Below, piece by piece: positions 1 to 13,188 of a stretch of 64,000 nt of DNA (positions are counted from its first letter, which is position 1; the number at the start of each line of letters is the position of its first letter). Source of the DNA: Phallus indusiatus (taxonomy: Eukaryota; Basidiomycota; Agaricomycetes; Phallales; Phallaceae); contig JAQFWX010000001.1 of NCBI GenBank assembly GCA_027605045.1, positions 3,286,001-3,350,000 of the forward strand. Direction: 5' to 3'. A program made the position numbers and the translations under genes. The notes beneath the pieces are model-generated. The model was given only the letters and a program-made list of their open reading frames with translations. It made no database searches and was not told where the DNA came from.

Positions 1-261
1 CGAATGTATTTCCCTGGGGTAGCGATCAAGGCTGACTAGACATGATGTTGTGTTGTTTTTTTTCGGTTCTTTTTTTTTAATCTGGGTCAGATTAGAGTAT
101 TATGTTGTTATTCAAGAACAGTGCATGTATGTATGTAATATTTTGTCCATTAGCTACATTAAGAAGTAAACAATATCCGTAATCCTGCCGCAACATTCGA
201 CTAAATACAATCAAATTATTCGCGTTTACGGTTTAAATTCAAACGAGATTAAAGACTGATT

Positions 262-2352
262 CTACGCTTCCTTTCCTTTTCCTTTTCCTTGTTCTGCAGC
301 TTGAGTCGGTGCCGCCTCTTGAGTTTTTTTCTTTATTTTTCTACCTTTCTTGTTCTCTTTGTCTTGCAAACGGCGTGAGTACACGTCGGGATGAACCTTC
401 TTCTCGTGGTCTTCTCGGACATAATCCGTCCGCCACACTTCCTTCTTGAAATCGCAGTGCTCACATTCCACCACCATCTTCTGCAACCTCGCTAGCATAA
501 CCGCGTCTTCTTTGGCAAGAACGCCTTTTTGAATGTAATCCTCCTCCTCTTGAACATGTAAAGCAAGGTGGCGATATCTGTTCCGCTTGTCTCCCACAGC
601 TATGAATGCGTTGCAAATTGATTTGTCGAAAGGGTGCTGATACTGGCAACAAAATCCAGATCGGGTGCCACGCCGGGTGAATGCGAAAAATACTTCTTCA
701 GGATCTCCCTTGTCTTCAAGGATAGAGTCCCAAGATGGAGCGGGTGGGGACGTGGATGAGCCCGATGGTAAGTTCTCTGACTTTGGCGCAAGTGCTGATA
801 CCCACTGTCGACGACGTCGTAAGCGTTTGGCAGATCCAATGTTTTCGTCGTTGTCGTCTTCTCGTTTTCGTTTGCCGGAGATCAGGTCTTGCGCTCCTCC
901 CTCTAATCAGTAAAATCTTGTTAAAATTCAGGTGTTGCATGTAATGGAAAAAAAACGTACCGTCCCCGAGCGAGCTCTCGGAAGGAGTTTTCCCGTTAGT
1001 ATGAGAATTCTGGATGTAGCCACTGTCTATGATAACCGAGATTAGTTTTGAGGGGGGAGGATATCCAGGTTTCAAAACTCACTGTCACTGTGATGTCCAA
1101 CCTTTGGTAAACCAGAAAGAAGCTGTTTCATTACGTTGTAATCTTCGGGACGCACGTTAATGCCGTAGGTCCTCTCCAAGTACTCCAAAAAAGCTGGTTT
1201 CGGTTCATTCTCTTGGGATGAAAGACGTCCCCCGGTGATGGATACATTAGCAAGCGGGTGTAACGGGTTTGACATCTGGGTTTGTCCTTGGACATGCGCA
1301 AACCCGCTATGCTGCAAAGCCTAATTGTTACTCGTCGGTCATAGCGATCAACGACACAAAACAACGATACACATACCATTTGTGACTGACGTGCCGGATG
1401 CGCTACTGGTATGTTGACCTGGTTCCACTGCTGGAAGATATATTATAAGAAAAGTTAAATAACCGCCGTGATCATCGGTAGACTTACAGAGTTAAGCTGA
1501 TTTGCCACTTGCCAATTTGGCGGTACCCCTAGAGTGGTCATCCCATTGCGACCTTGCCACTGCATCATTGGATTCGAAGGTACGTTAGCCGAATAAATAT
1601 TAACCTAAAGTAAATCATATTTCAAAAATTTTAGAGGGTGTAGAATTGAAAGCTAAAAGTATGGGACGTACAAAATTGGGCATTTGCATGGGCAGAGAAT
1701 TGATGGAGGGATGAAATCCATGGCCAGTGTACTGGGGGTTGTTTGGTGTTTGTTGAAACTGGGCCAACGCGTTAAAAGGTGTGGCTACCTGTAGTGAAGG
1801 TTAACTTTATTACGCGTGCATTGGAGGGGGAAATCAATACACACATACCTGTGCAAATGAATTTGTAAGGTGTTGAACATTCATATTCGCCATTCGAGAG
1901 TTATCCCGGAGATTGAGATTGGGCTGAGAAGCGCTAACGCCATTTGGAAATTGAACAGAACTCATTCTTTGACGAACTGGTTCACGAGGAATGTGTTGCA
2001 CGTCATTATTCATTGCGTACGGGTAGACACCGGAAACCTGGGACATCGAATTATTGCGTTAGTCCAAGGAAAATATCTATTGGAGAACAGACACCCACAC
2101 GTGGATTTCGTTGTTGAACCTCAGCAGGTCCCTTTTGTTGAGAGTAACGCGCTAGTTCAAGCGGAACGGCAGCTTGAAGCTACAGAACACGTCAAAATAA
2201 ATACTATATTTTGCATTGGGGAGACAGATGAAATTCACATTTTCTGTATTTTCACCGGTTAACTCAGTCGCATCACTAGTAGAGTTTGTGTTCGCAGACT
2301 CCGGAAGAGAGTCAGATATCTGGTCGACGCAGCTATTAGAGATTCCTGGCAA
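262..2352 (-). CDS. Multi-exon Q/N/P-rich protein with C-terminal Cys2-His2-like motif, function unknown
   Basis: The family is not recognised. The last exon is clear: one frame stays open from about 907 down to the stop at 262, although it has no ATG. It carries basic KRKR stretches, then a CCQYQHPF segment, then CEHCDF...DHEKKVH (Cys-x2-Cys followed by His-x4-His), which resembles a single zinc finger, and a Lys-rich tail. Upstream exons join in frame with GT-AG introns: 961-1026, 1083-1311 (ERTYGINVRPEDY), about 1490-1605, about 1669-1793 and about 1850-2046, rich in Asn, Gln, Pro and Met. A further exon lies near 2270-2350. I could not fix the start codon, so the left boundary of the mRNA is uncertain. 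Composition and the finger suggest a nuclear, possibly DNA-binding, regulator; this is inference. Confidence 0.55.
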
Positions 2353-2399
2353 GACGGCACTGTGGGAGGTAGTAGGCGTCTGGAGAACGTCTCTTTGAG

Positions 2400-4170
2400 G
2401 CTAATCACGGTAGATGCGTCAGCTAAACGCTAAAGAATTGTGTGAGATTATACCTGAGCAGTAGAAGTATAATGATTATATTGCATTTCTCGAGAAATGA
2501 CAGTTGGTTCACGAGGAGAGAAAGGTGTTGTGAAAGGCTGATTGACTGCGCTTCGGGATGTGTAATGAATTTAGGAATGACAAGCAGCTCGAGCATTCCA
2601 ACGAGTGATTTATATAAAAAGTGTTGTCCATATTAGGATTTAGACATTGAGCGGAATGTATCCTGTGGACAAATGATCATAACGAATACTTGCTGACTCG
2701 AAAGCTGGCAAAAGTGAAAATGTATTACTTTGAGACCGAGGTTAAATCAAAATGTTTTCGATGAAAAAAAAAAAAAAGTAAAAACATTGAATGTCAAAAC
2801 AACGCCAATATAAGTATCATTCACATTGAAATATCCTTAAAAAGAGAAGTAAGCCGGTAAAAGATTGGGATTGGAATTGGGATTCAGGTAGATTTGAACA
2901 ATACCTGTTGGTCCAATTTTAGGCTTACATAACATTTTCCGCTTGTCCGTCAAGTCCATCGTGTGTTATCCCAAGCACGTCCATTCAGAATATTCTGAGA
3001 CCATGACAGTATTGCAGTATTGTACGTCGAGTGTTACAAATGCTTAGTCATTGAAAGATCGTTACAAAGCATCCAGGTCACGGTACTAAGATTTGCCAGC
3101 TTTTTCCTTTTATTGGATTCGCAATTGCTGTTGTACTTGAAAAGACAGGGTTTACATATTTACAACGATAAAAAATTAGACTAAATTCAATAATCAAGCT
3201 TGCCCTGCTCGTTAATTGTGACTACTTGACTTGTACTTGAGAGTCAGTAACTTGACTCAAACTTGGCTTGTGTAAGTTATGTTTGGCGGACGACTCGGAA
3301 TGAACTTGCATTGTGTCTCAACTCCAGAGCCACGATCTTTCATCCACACAAAGGATTTGGCTCTGGGAGTTATGGAATCGTAGCGGCGATACACGGTCAA
3401 GGTATTTGATGAAATGTTGAAACGGCGTGTGACAATTGTAACGCACAACCGACATATCTTCCTGGTTCCACCTTCTGTCGTGCAAATGTTCCGACTCATG
3501 TTCAGGTACACATATCCCCATAGTTTTAGATTGAACATGGGAGTTCGTTGCCATCGCCGTCTGCATACACGAGTCAATCGTCAATCGGTATAAAATAACT
3601 ATTGATTCCTGATTCCGCAGTCAAGTGGGGTCATTTCTGACCTACGTATTTCTTGCTCGAAATTGTGTCGGCCCTGAACATGACCAGACGAAAACGTCAG
3701 AAGACCCGTACGTGCAATCTTATTACCAACCGGAACTATCTCGATATTTTACTAATCTCCAGTTGGCAGTCTTCTTTCGGATTCACTGTCTCCCTCATAC
3801 ATACGTTCAAAAGTCGACGCTGTGAGCTCTAATAGACTAATCTTCGTCAAAGCATAGCAACGCCACTCGCATGTCATAGTTATGTCTTACAAAGTTCAAT
3901 AGTATAATTAGGCTGGTAAAAGTGGCAACTAATTCCCATGCGCTCCTTTCCAGGCCGCTCTTTTTTCCCTCGTTAAGGTTCATCTGAAGATCTTCTCGCG
4001 CTGTACAAGCCGTCATCCATCCCGCTCCATCTCGATCGTCTCACTTGACCCTCTTTGCTTACGGGAATGCCTGTCACATGTTCCTTTTATAGTTTTCGTC
4101 AGGAAGAAAGACATATAAAGCACACTCACTGGCAGCCCGTGCTTCACGACGCGCCGCGGCAGTGTTTGCT
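2400..4170. other. Gene-poor stretch
   Basis: No open frame with recognisable protein content was found on either strand. It contains a poly-A run near 2766-2780 and several scattered short frames without codon-like character. The first part may be the 5' end of the minus-strand gene to its left, and the last few hundred bases probably include the promoter of the carboxylesterase to its right. Confidence 0.4.
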
Positions 4171-4178
4171 TAGGAACG

Positions 4179-6542
4179 ATGTAGGTTGCTGTCACGACTA
4201 TCTTCCGACATTATTTGACTTTTCAATATCTATCAGGTCGAGTTTCTTATACGCCATTATTTGTCTCGCAGTCACACTCCCAGCATACTCTAGCAGCGTG
4301 CCATCGCCATCTTCTTTACAGTCATCCATTCGTATACTCCGGCAAAATGATTTAAATTGTATGTCAATAATCATGGTTTTTTTTTCTTTATGGACACCCC
4401 TCACATTATGCCCATGTCATTCAGTCACCGACGCCAATAATCATGCTAGCGTGCTTCTTCTCGAGCCTGCTTCATTCACTCAAGCAACTGAAAAGTGTGC
4501 TTTACTTCACGAAACCCTAGTCGACATCAATGTTACCCCCAAGTTCTCTGACGATCTCAAGTCCTTGATTTCCTATCTTGTATTTCGTGACGACTATCCT
4601 CCCGGTCAAGCGTTCTGGATCGGAAATAAGAATCCCAAACAACCAGCAACAGTAAAGCTCGAGAATGGGAGGTTGGTTCAGGAGACACACTCCCTTCCTT
4701 TGCTTTCCGCGTTTTCGAGACTCCCGGCCCTTTGCTCTCAACAGGCGCCGTTCCGTCCTGCCAGTCAGAGCGACAAAAATCCTAATTTTCAAGTCAGCGT
4801 CTCTTCGGGCAAAACCACTTACACAGGGTGAGAGACTTCAACAGAATTTTCAGTTCCCAGATCTCATTAATAAGCTAATACACCAAAAAAAAATAATAAT
4901 ATGATTCCCCTAGATTTCGTGACCAGCTCAGTTTCCGATTTCTCGGGATTCCATTTGCCAATCCCCCGAAACGTTGGGAACATTCGACTGTCATCAACAC
5001 CGAATCTGAGACTCATATTGATGCGATCAATTTCGGCAGCCAATGCTGGCAAACCGGTTCCGGTCCCTTCAGCGAGAACTGTCTTTTCCTGAATGTTCTT
5101 ACGCCTATCCTTCCCGAATCAAGTACTAAATCTTCCGCACTGAAACCTGTTCTATTTTGGATACACGGTGGTGCCTTCACTGGTGGAACTGGCGCGGATT
5201 CGACATTTGAAGGTGGCCCGATGGTATCGCGCGGCGACGTGGTCGTTGTCACAACCAACTATAGGTTGACCACTCTCGGCTTTCTCTCCCTCGGCGACGG
5301 GATCATTACCGGAAATTATGGCCTCAACGATCAAATCACGGCTTTAAAATGGGTCAAGCAACACATCCGCGCATTCGGAGGTGATCCTAGTAGCGTTACC
5401 GTTTTTGGGCAAAGCGCTGGGGCATCTAGTATTCGCGCCTTGTTATCTAGTCCACTTGCTGAAGGAACTTTCTCCGCAGTCATCATGATGAGTAACTTGA
5501 TGGGTGATGGCTTTTCGGAACAGTTTTCTATCTATCCCACTCCTCAAGAGGAACTTCAATTGGCCGGTAATGCGGTCGTCATGGAGGCTGGTTGTGCGAA
5601 TTCGACAAATGTTGTCGCGTGTCTCAAAGCTTTGCCCCCTCAAGACATTATCGCCTTATCAGCAGCGGCACGCTTCCTTGTCGTGGACGGCTTAGTCTTA
5701 CCCAAAAACCAGTTGTCACTCAACCATACCGGTTTCGCAATCAACGTTCCAACTATGATGGGCACGATGATGGAAGATGGTGGCGCGTTCATTGGATTCC
5801 CCACCGCTGGTGAGAGCTTGCAAGCTGCTCTAACTCCAATTGTCGGCTTCCCGAGTGCAGTTTTGGTTGCTAACCGATCAGATTTGTTCCCCGTTCCAAC
5901 CGGACCGAATACTACTTTGAATTTGTACAACGTAACTGCACGTGCGGCGACAGATGTCATGTTTAAATGTCTGGACCAAGCAACTGCCGTAGCTGCTGTG
6001 AAGAACCATATCTTTTCTGAGGTGTTCTATTACACTTTCGCACGCTCATACCAGGTAACATTGTGTTTTATGTATTTTTTTCTTCTTTTCATCTGATCCA
6101 TCTGTAGACACCTGGATTCGACCCCAACTTCCCCGTCTGTGATGCCCCTAAAACGGCAGCCCATCCGTTCGGAGACCCGAGTCAACCGTATTTCCGCTGT
6201 CACTCTGGGGAGTTATTTTACGTCTTCAGCACACTGGGCCAGTTCGGTCTTCCTTACCGAGATTCAGGTGATCTTACCATGACACAGATCACGATGGACT
6301 ACTGGTTGAGTTTTGCTTGGAATCACAATCCAAACCCGCCCAAGGAGCTACTTATCGCTCGCGGATATACTACTACGTTGGCTGCTGTAGAAGAAACTTC
6401 TGTCTGGGAACCCGTTAATGCTAAACAACCGACATTGCGCATTCTGGACTTCCCCGTGAGAAAGGAAAGCCAGATTTCGTTCCAAGACCTTGCGCAGTGC
6501 GAATTATTTGGATCCGCATTCGCTTTGAACGCTTTAGAGTAG
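4179..6542 (+). CDS. Secreted type-B carboxylesterase/lipase
   Basis: Alpha/beta-hydrolase of the fungal carboxylesterase type-B family, hydrolysing ester substrates outside the cell. Visible: an N-terminal block (ASVLLLEPASFTQA) typical of basidiomycete members; the FLGIPFANPP block; oxyanion-hole HGGAF near 5167; nucleophile motif GQSAG near 5407; acidic member in GTMMEDGGAF near 5760; and His in CHSGELF near 6200. The triad therefore looks complete. Introns removed: about 4360-4423, 4828-4913 and 6055-6107. An initiator fits best if ATG is split by an intron: AT at 4179-4180, intron 4181-4236 (GTAGGT...CAG), then G at 4237, giving MSSFLYAIICLAV, a good signal peptide. The 5' end is the least certain part. 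The MFS gene lies 1.15 kb downstream on the same strand. Confidence 0.88.
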
Positions 6543-7692
6543 ATTTCGGCTTAGAGTCTTCGGGACTGTTTCACGTACATAATTGGGCTATTAGTAGACT
6601 CAAGCATGGGGAGTGTTGAGCGTGTAATCTTCTTTTTGAAATTGAGATAATTTCCTGAGAACACCGTAGCGATTGCTTTCTTTCATTTTGGTTTGACGTG
6701 AATAGACCTTCGCTTTTTCAAATTAATTAATTGAAATTGTATGCTCGGTCGTAAAAGAACATAATGTAATGTAATAATGTTAAGGTACATGTGGGGTGTT
6801 GGTATATGGTGGCTCTATGATACCACACCTGAGGACCAAGTCAATGCTGCTGCCGCCGTGCCGATTGCCGATTGTCGAAATCGGGTTAATTCTTTTCGTG
6901 TTACACAGCTAACAAACAGACGCAAATACATAGCTCTTTTTGCTTTTCGTATACTAAGCCACTTCTGACGTGGGGCCATATTTGCGAAGCAACGGATTCG
7001 GATATTCTTCAATCTTGTAACATCGACAATTCAAAAAATTAGATGATCCTGAGAATTGAACTCATCAGTTCAACATTGCTTATGTTTTTTACGTTTCAAA
7101 TCTGGTGAGGTACATTTTTCCACATATACTGTTTACACATTCTCTGAATGAATAGCGTATCAAGCCGATTTTGCCACATCGATATCAATATGTACCCTCG
7201 ATCTCACATGTCGCTATCAACCTACCCTGATTTCTGTCATCTCCCTCCTATCTTGACATAAGAATACCGGCACCGCAATTGAGTCCACGCTGTTTTTGGG
7301 TTTGATACAACAACCGAGGTAAACAATAAGAAGGGATTGAGGTAATTATAATTTCATCTAGCTTTCAATCACCACGTGATGTTCGTTTCTAGTAGATTTG
7401 GCGTAGACTTGGTATGGAACGGTCATACCGCTTGTCATCTTACACTCCTACGAAGACTTCATTATTTCGATAAATCACCCGATTGGACAATAGTAGACAT
7501 AGAAGATACACCAATTCAATATCGGGGTTATTTAATATGACCTCAGAATACGGTAGGGTCGTATTTGTTTATACTCAGGAGTATTTATTTTAGGTTTCCA
7601 TTTACCGATGACCGTTAGGAGAGAACCGCAGAAAGGGTATAAATCCTGTCACCGATGCGTTGTATCTTATCAATAGTCTTCACTCCAGTGGA
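6543..7692. other. Intergenic, esterase to MFS transporter
   Basis: No gene recognised. AT-rich. The region should hold the esterase 3' UTR and the MFS promoter. The only frames are short and lack recognisable protein features. Confidence 0.4.
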
Positions 7693-9857
7693 ATGTCTGA
7701 GAGAACACCTCTCCTTCTGAATCGTGATCACGACCAGTCCACAATCGTTCTTGCTGGAAATGAACACACTAGCATTCCGTCACCATCGGAAACGTACAGC
7801 GTCTACGACAGATTTACGCCATCCCAAAAATGGTTTATAACAGTTGTCGTATCAATGGCGGGGTTGATTGGGCGTATGTTACTCTCGTCTTTTCCCATCT
7901 TATTGACGCACAAATCATATTGTAGCTTTCGCCTCGGGTAGCTTTATTCCAACCATATCAGAGGTTGCAAAAGATTTGAACACAACAGGAACAGTTATAA
8001 AGTCCGGCAAAGGTTTTTCACATTATACGTTCGCCATAATTGACATGTTAGCTAGCTATGTTGTCGGAATTTATATTTTTGTCGTGGCCGTAGGTAACTT
8101 GATCTGGGCTCCCTATGCAGGATTTTGTACGTTTAATTCGGTCTTCTTGTTTTCAATTGGGTTTCCTTATTTATTTTTTAATAGATGGTCGCCAGCCGGT
8201 GTACCTGTGTTCTTTGCCACTCATTACTGTCGGGTCCTTTGTTGCGGCCTCAGCGAACAGCGTTCTATGGCTAATCGTCGGTCGGAGTATACAGGGTTTT
8301 GGAGCCTCATGGTCTGTCCATACATCACTCTCGTCATCAGATGCTGCAACTCAAGTAGTGTCCTCTCCGTCGGAGCTGCAACCATATCAGACATCTACAA
8401 GCTTGAAGAGCGGGGCACGGCAATGGGAGTTTTCTTGGGGGTAAGTATTTTTTCGTGACAATCAAGTCTAGATATCCTGGAACCACTTCTGACGTGGCTA
8501 CAGTTCATTCTTCTGGGACCGCCTCTGGCACCAATCACTGGTGGCTTTCTAGCTACATATGCTTCATGGAGATTTATGCAAATTTTGCTCGGCGTTCTGG
8601 GTTTCGTTGTTTTCATAGTCGTGTTATATTGCCTCCCTGAGACAAGTCATCCCGGAAAAAGAGGTATAGATACATTACTTATGCAGAAAGAATTTGAATA
8701 TGGAATCAAACCTCGCGACGGGAAGAGTGCAGAATGGCCTTGGGTATGGTTAAGTCCCTTTACCCCGCTTTCTCTTCTGAAAGGCCCTGGGATTCTATTG
8801 GTGGTAAGTATAAATGGCATTTTTTATGGCAGAAAATAATAGATTCCAATGCATCTGTTTTCTTTAGGTCATGTCGTCGTCATGCATGTTGGTATCTTAT
8901 TACGGTAAGTCGATATCTTAGTCTCAAAAGATGAAACTTACGTTCATCTACATAAGTATTAATCATCCCAATGCCTTACACTCTGGTACATATTATCGTT
9001 TTCTACATGTGAATCCCAATTTCATTACCATTTTAATAGGGTCCGGCATACGGACTTAACACGCCTGCGGCAATTGGTGCATGTTTTCTGCCGTCGGGTC
9101 TGGGAAATATCAGTAAGTATTTCCTCTTTCGGACTATTATATCATCGAATCCGCAAATTAATATGAAGCTTTCATTTACTCTTTCAGTTGGCGCAACTGT
9201 GGCAGGCCGTATGGCTGACATGACAGTCATACGGGGACGGAAACGTAGGCTAGGCAACTGGTATCCAGAAGATCGACTCCTCGCATCCTTACCGGGTTGC
9301 CTTGTCTTAGTTCCGCTCGCTCTTACAGCATTGGCATACGCAGTCACATATATTCCGGGAAAAGCTGGACTAACGATCTGTTTGATATGCCTGTTCTTCA
9401 ACGGAATGGGTGTAAGTAGTACAATATTTGTTTTTGACTGATATCATATTGATATTGTCTTGAGTAGGTTGACATGGCTCTGGCACCAGCTTCTACATAC
9501 CTTGTCGATATCATGGATTCAAAGGGAGCGGAAGCTATGGCCGTGTCCAGGTATATAACTCCGATCACATAATTAAATGAAATAATCTCATAACAAAATG
9601 GCAGTGCGGTTAGGAATGGTTTTAGTGCTATTGCGTCGGCTATGGTACTTCCAGTAATGAACAAAATTGGTTTAATCAACACCAACTTAATAGCGGCTAT
9701 CCTGGCTTGGATTTCCTTCTTGTGCGCTTCTGTTCTATGGGAGTTTTTTGAATCAAACTCAATCTCTTTCGAATTTAGGTGTCTTCTCATCACCATTAAA
9801 TACGGAGATAGGCTGAGGGCGGTGATAGATGTTGGTTATACGACTTTAAAAGATTGA
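7693..9857 (+). CDS. MFS transporter, DHA1 (drug:H+ antiporter) type
   Basis: Major facilitator superfamily membrane protein, predicted at the plasma membrane and exporting a small molecule against protons. It starts at MSERTPLLL, a common start of fungal DHA1 members. The region after the first intron reads ASGSFIPTISEVAKDL. The antiporter motif C appears as GPPLAPITGG near 8520, followed by TYASWRFMQ, and the mid-loop has LPETSHPGKRG. It ends DVGYTTLKD at 9857, a frequent fungal DHA1 tail. At least seven short introns interrupt it, including near 7870-7925, 8440-8503, 9115-9188 and 9411-9468, so exact boundaries are approximate. The last intron near 9742-9778 is doubtful because the frame also reads through it. 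The substrate cannot be told from sequence. The 3' end faces the SDR gene 153 bp away. Confidence 0.88.
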
Positions 9858-10010
9858 TAAGGAAAAGAATCATGAAAGGTACTATCTTGCGTTCACGTAT
9901 ATTGTCATAAAAAATAACTTATGCATTTTTTTTTATTCTCTAAGACACTTGGCAAGTACAAGTACAAACGACAAAGGACGTTCAGTCACAGGTGATATGT
10001 GGGACGCATG

Positions 10011-11231
10011 TTAATCAACCAGCGTTCCGCCATTGACATTGTAGGCTTGACCTTCGCATTCGTTAGATTTTGTTGATTTGTGCATAATTCCAAAATTGTC
10101 ACCTGTAACAAAACCAGCCTCGTCAGACGCTAAATAAGAAACCAGGGCAGCAACATCTTCTGCAGTTCCAATGCGTCCCACAGGAATCGTGTCAATGAGC
10201 TGAACGTATGCTTTCACCCCGACTTCAATTTTAGAATAGCAAAATAATTTCTCACTTTACGGAGCCAAAGGCCATCAGTGTCCCCCTTACTCTTATGATG
10301 CTCATCGACTGCATCCACTAAGTATAATATTCAGCTCCGGATAACGCTAAAAGGAAACACTAAACACTAACGGAGACTTACGCATGGGAGTTTGGATCAC
10401 GCCCGGAGCGTAAGCATTAACCGTAATCTTGTAAGGACCCAGTTCTTGAGCTATACAGGGTCGCGAGTTTAACATTGTCGACGAGATAATAATAACATAT
10501 ACAGACCTGCTGCTTGGACAAGTCCCCGAATGAAGAATTTGCTACATGAATACAAAAACGCCCCGGGTGTAGCTGACAAAAATGTACTATATGAACACAA
10601 TAGGAGGTATAAATCTAAGAAACACACCTTTCTTCCCGTTGGCCGAGCATGCCCCTACAAGACGATGATGATTTAGTTGTGAAGACCACCTTTTGGTTAT
10701 AGACACTGATTTCCTGACCTAAAATGCGGCCCCCTCGGCCTTGCTTAATCATTTGTTTGGCCGCTTCTCTGAAACACAAGAAGGTACCACGAGCGTTAAG
10801 GTTCATCAAAGTATCATATTGCTCGAGAGTGGCTGGGAATTTATTTTCATTGAGTAGAAAACCACATGAACTGTCCACAATATAACCCTGCGATACTATG
10901 CCTGCGTTCGCAACAAACTAAAAATTTTTTTAGCGATTTCAGCATATAAATAATCATCATTTACAATGTCCAATGAGCCCAGATGTGCAACGGTCGCATT
11001 GACGAGATTGGCAACAAATTCTTCTTCGGATGCGTCTCCAACGACGCTTAGTCCTTTCCTCCCGAGATTCTCAATTTCAACGACGACCGATTGTAATTGT
11101 TCTTCTTTGGACGGGAGATCATTTACAACGACATTGCAACCATCGCGGGCGAGTCGAAGTGCAATGGCTTTTCCTATTCCCTGTGCGGCACCGGTGACGA
11201 CTGCTACACGCGAAACAAAAGCGGAAGACAT
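10011..11231 (-). CDS. Short-chain dehydrogenase/reductase (classical SDR)
   Basis: NAD(P)-dependent oxidoreductase of the classical SDR family. N-terminal cofactor motif TGAAQGIG sits at residues 12-19, followed by an acidic NDLPS segment at the end of beta-2. After an intron the second motif reads VANAG. The MNLNARGTF helix and GACSANGKK (catalytic Ser) follow. The catalytic Tyr/Lys motif appears only after splicing, as YSCSK near 10540, then the PGVIQTPM loop near 10390. The C-terminus ends VTGQAYNVNGG after removal of an intron near 10040-10090. At least six short introns are needed. All active-site residues are present, so the enzyme looks functional. The substrate is unknown; the closest style is diacetyl/acetoin or polyol reductases, but this is a guess. 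It is convergent with the MFS gene. Confidence 0.88.
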
Positions 11232-13188
11232 TTCTATACTCCCTACTCCCTGCCATGATATTTTTATAGAGATATAGGTAGTCGGCGTCAGTCACCGTAT
11301 ATATCGGCAAAGGTTTGCGTATGTCTTTCGGCAGGAGATTTATCACGCACCGGAACAACTTGAAGCCCTAGAGGGGACATTCCAGATGAGATAATAAATT
11401 CGTCGGTAGTGATGTTGAACCCTATAAAGCATGATATTTTTGAGAGATACAAGGCACTTTCTTCATGTATTTGGCGTCATCGTCATCGAATATTATATAT
11501 TATCATCTCTTGAGAAATTATTAATTCAAATCCGGGCAGTGCCAGTTGACATACAGTACATGAACACTCAGTAGGATCAAAATATGCGACACATTTGTGA
11601 GCATCATTCGAGATCATTCTCTACCCCGAGCACACCCTTCAGAAATTATTTCTTCTTGCTTTGCCAAATATCTGAGAATAAATTATTTAGGTTAGGCTGA
11701 GTGCCGATGAATGTGTTGAAACGTGAACGATGAACATACGATTTCGTTCTTTACTAGCTACTGGCAGAATCAGATGTTCAAAAATTTTGAATGGCTAACT
11801 AAAACTTATCTCCCATCCTTCCGGGGCTGCATTTTCAGCTCATTTTCATCATCCTGAAGACATCCTTGCCCATCGTATCTCTCACGATTCCCATCTAGAT
11901 TGTATGCTATCTGTTCTGCTCTCAGTTTAGTCATGCCATTGTCTTGGTATTTATGCCTGATTTTTTTTATCAGTGATCCATTGGTAGAGGGGTTCCAGCT
12001 CAAGGCGGCTCTAATGGTTTTTTTTTTCAAATAATAATAACCCTGAACTCTGCTACTCTTTTGTGAATTTGAAGCCTTGAAATGTACCATTCGCCTGGCT
12101 GAAGGGTCTTACTATGGTCTCTCCGATGATCAGAGTTTATGGGCTGGAAATCTTGTGGCAGTGCATAACCTTAAGATATAAGTAGATTTGAGCGGGCACT
12201 CGAACTCGAGGAACACAGCCTGAATTTCTCTAGTCCAAGTCGGGAGGTTGCATTTGCGGAGACAGTACTGCAATATGTTCGCGGAACGGCATCTGCATCT
12301 CGCGTATTTCGCGCGCGCTGATGGCCGGTGATGTCAAGGACTACGCCGGAGTTCTCACTGGAAACCTTTAGATACGACGATAAGCTTCATGGCTGCTAAA
12401 ATGGTTTGTCTTGAGATTCAATTGCATAATCAGCCAGAAATGTAACTTCAAATAGCATGTTTCTCGTAGGAACACTTGTACGACCATCGGACAAATCATC
12501 TTGGAACGTGCTGAATGCCGTTCGCTCTACGACGGAATGATAAACCCTATTGGAGCGATCGGCTTTTCCAACTCCCATCACGCGATTCATTTTTGATGGA
12601 AAAACGTTATGCGTTTTGTACATGAGCTAAAAGAGCTGTACATCGACTAAACAATCTTTCTAAAATTTGATGGTATGAATATTTCGTGCATAGCAATGTA
12701 AACTAACAACTCCATAGAATGGCATTTTCAAGGTCTGCCAACAAGAATCTTGTAATAATATCGTTTTCACGATGAAGGTACTATGAAACGAAATTCCAGT
12801 CTATTCTAATCTCGAACATATTTTTATTACAACCTGTCACGAACATGGCGACAAGAACTCGCAGGTGGCCGTGTCTCCGTTAAGGTTTCGTTGATGAATC
12901 GATGACATTCCCTGTGTCCTGCGGTAATCTTTACTGTTCTTTCCGTAGCGCTTCACCTCCAATTGGAACCATCACAACGATGTCCTATCATTCCGCAGGG
13001 GTTGTTCCTGGTCAGTTACTACAGGTTATAACTTTGATCCTGAAACGAGGGTTTCCAATCGAATATTTAAACTCTTTTGACACTCCCCAAACCTACATCC
13101 CTCATTCTCTCTATTCCCTTATCGCCGTACTACAGTACCCTCTTCATTAATATACCCTTTAAATTCTTACTATACAGACCAGTACATC
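11232..13188. other. Intergenic, SDR to RTA1-like gene
   Basis: No gene recognised. A minus-strand frame at 11806-12090 starts with ATG and is 94 codons long, and another at 12396-12623 is 75 codons. Neither has homology that I can see, and both may be chance. Part of the region must serve as promoter for the two flanking divergent genes. Confidence 0.35.

Noticed and set aside
3257..3584. Overlapping minus-strand frames of 88-106 codons
   Set aside because: No recognisable domain, no consistent splice extension, and two overlapping frames are equally open, which argues for chance.
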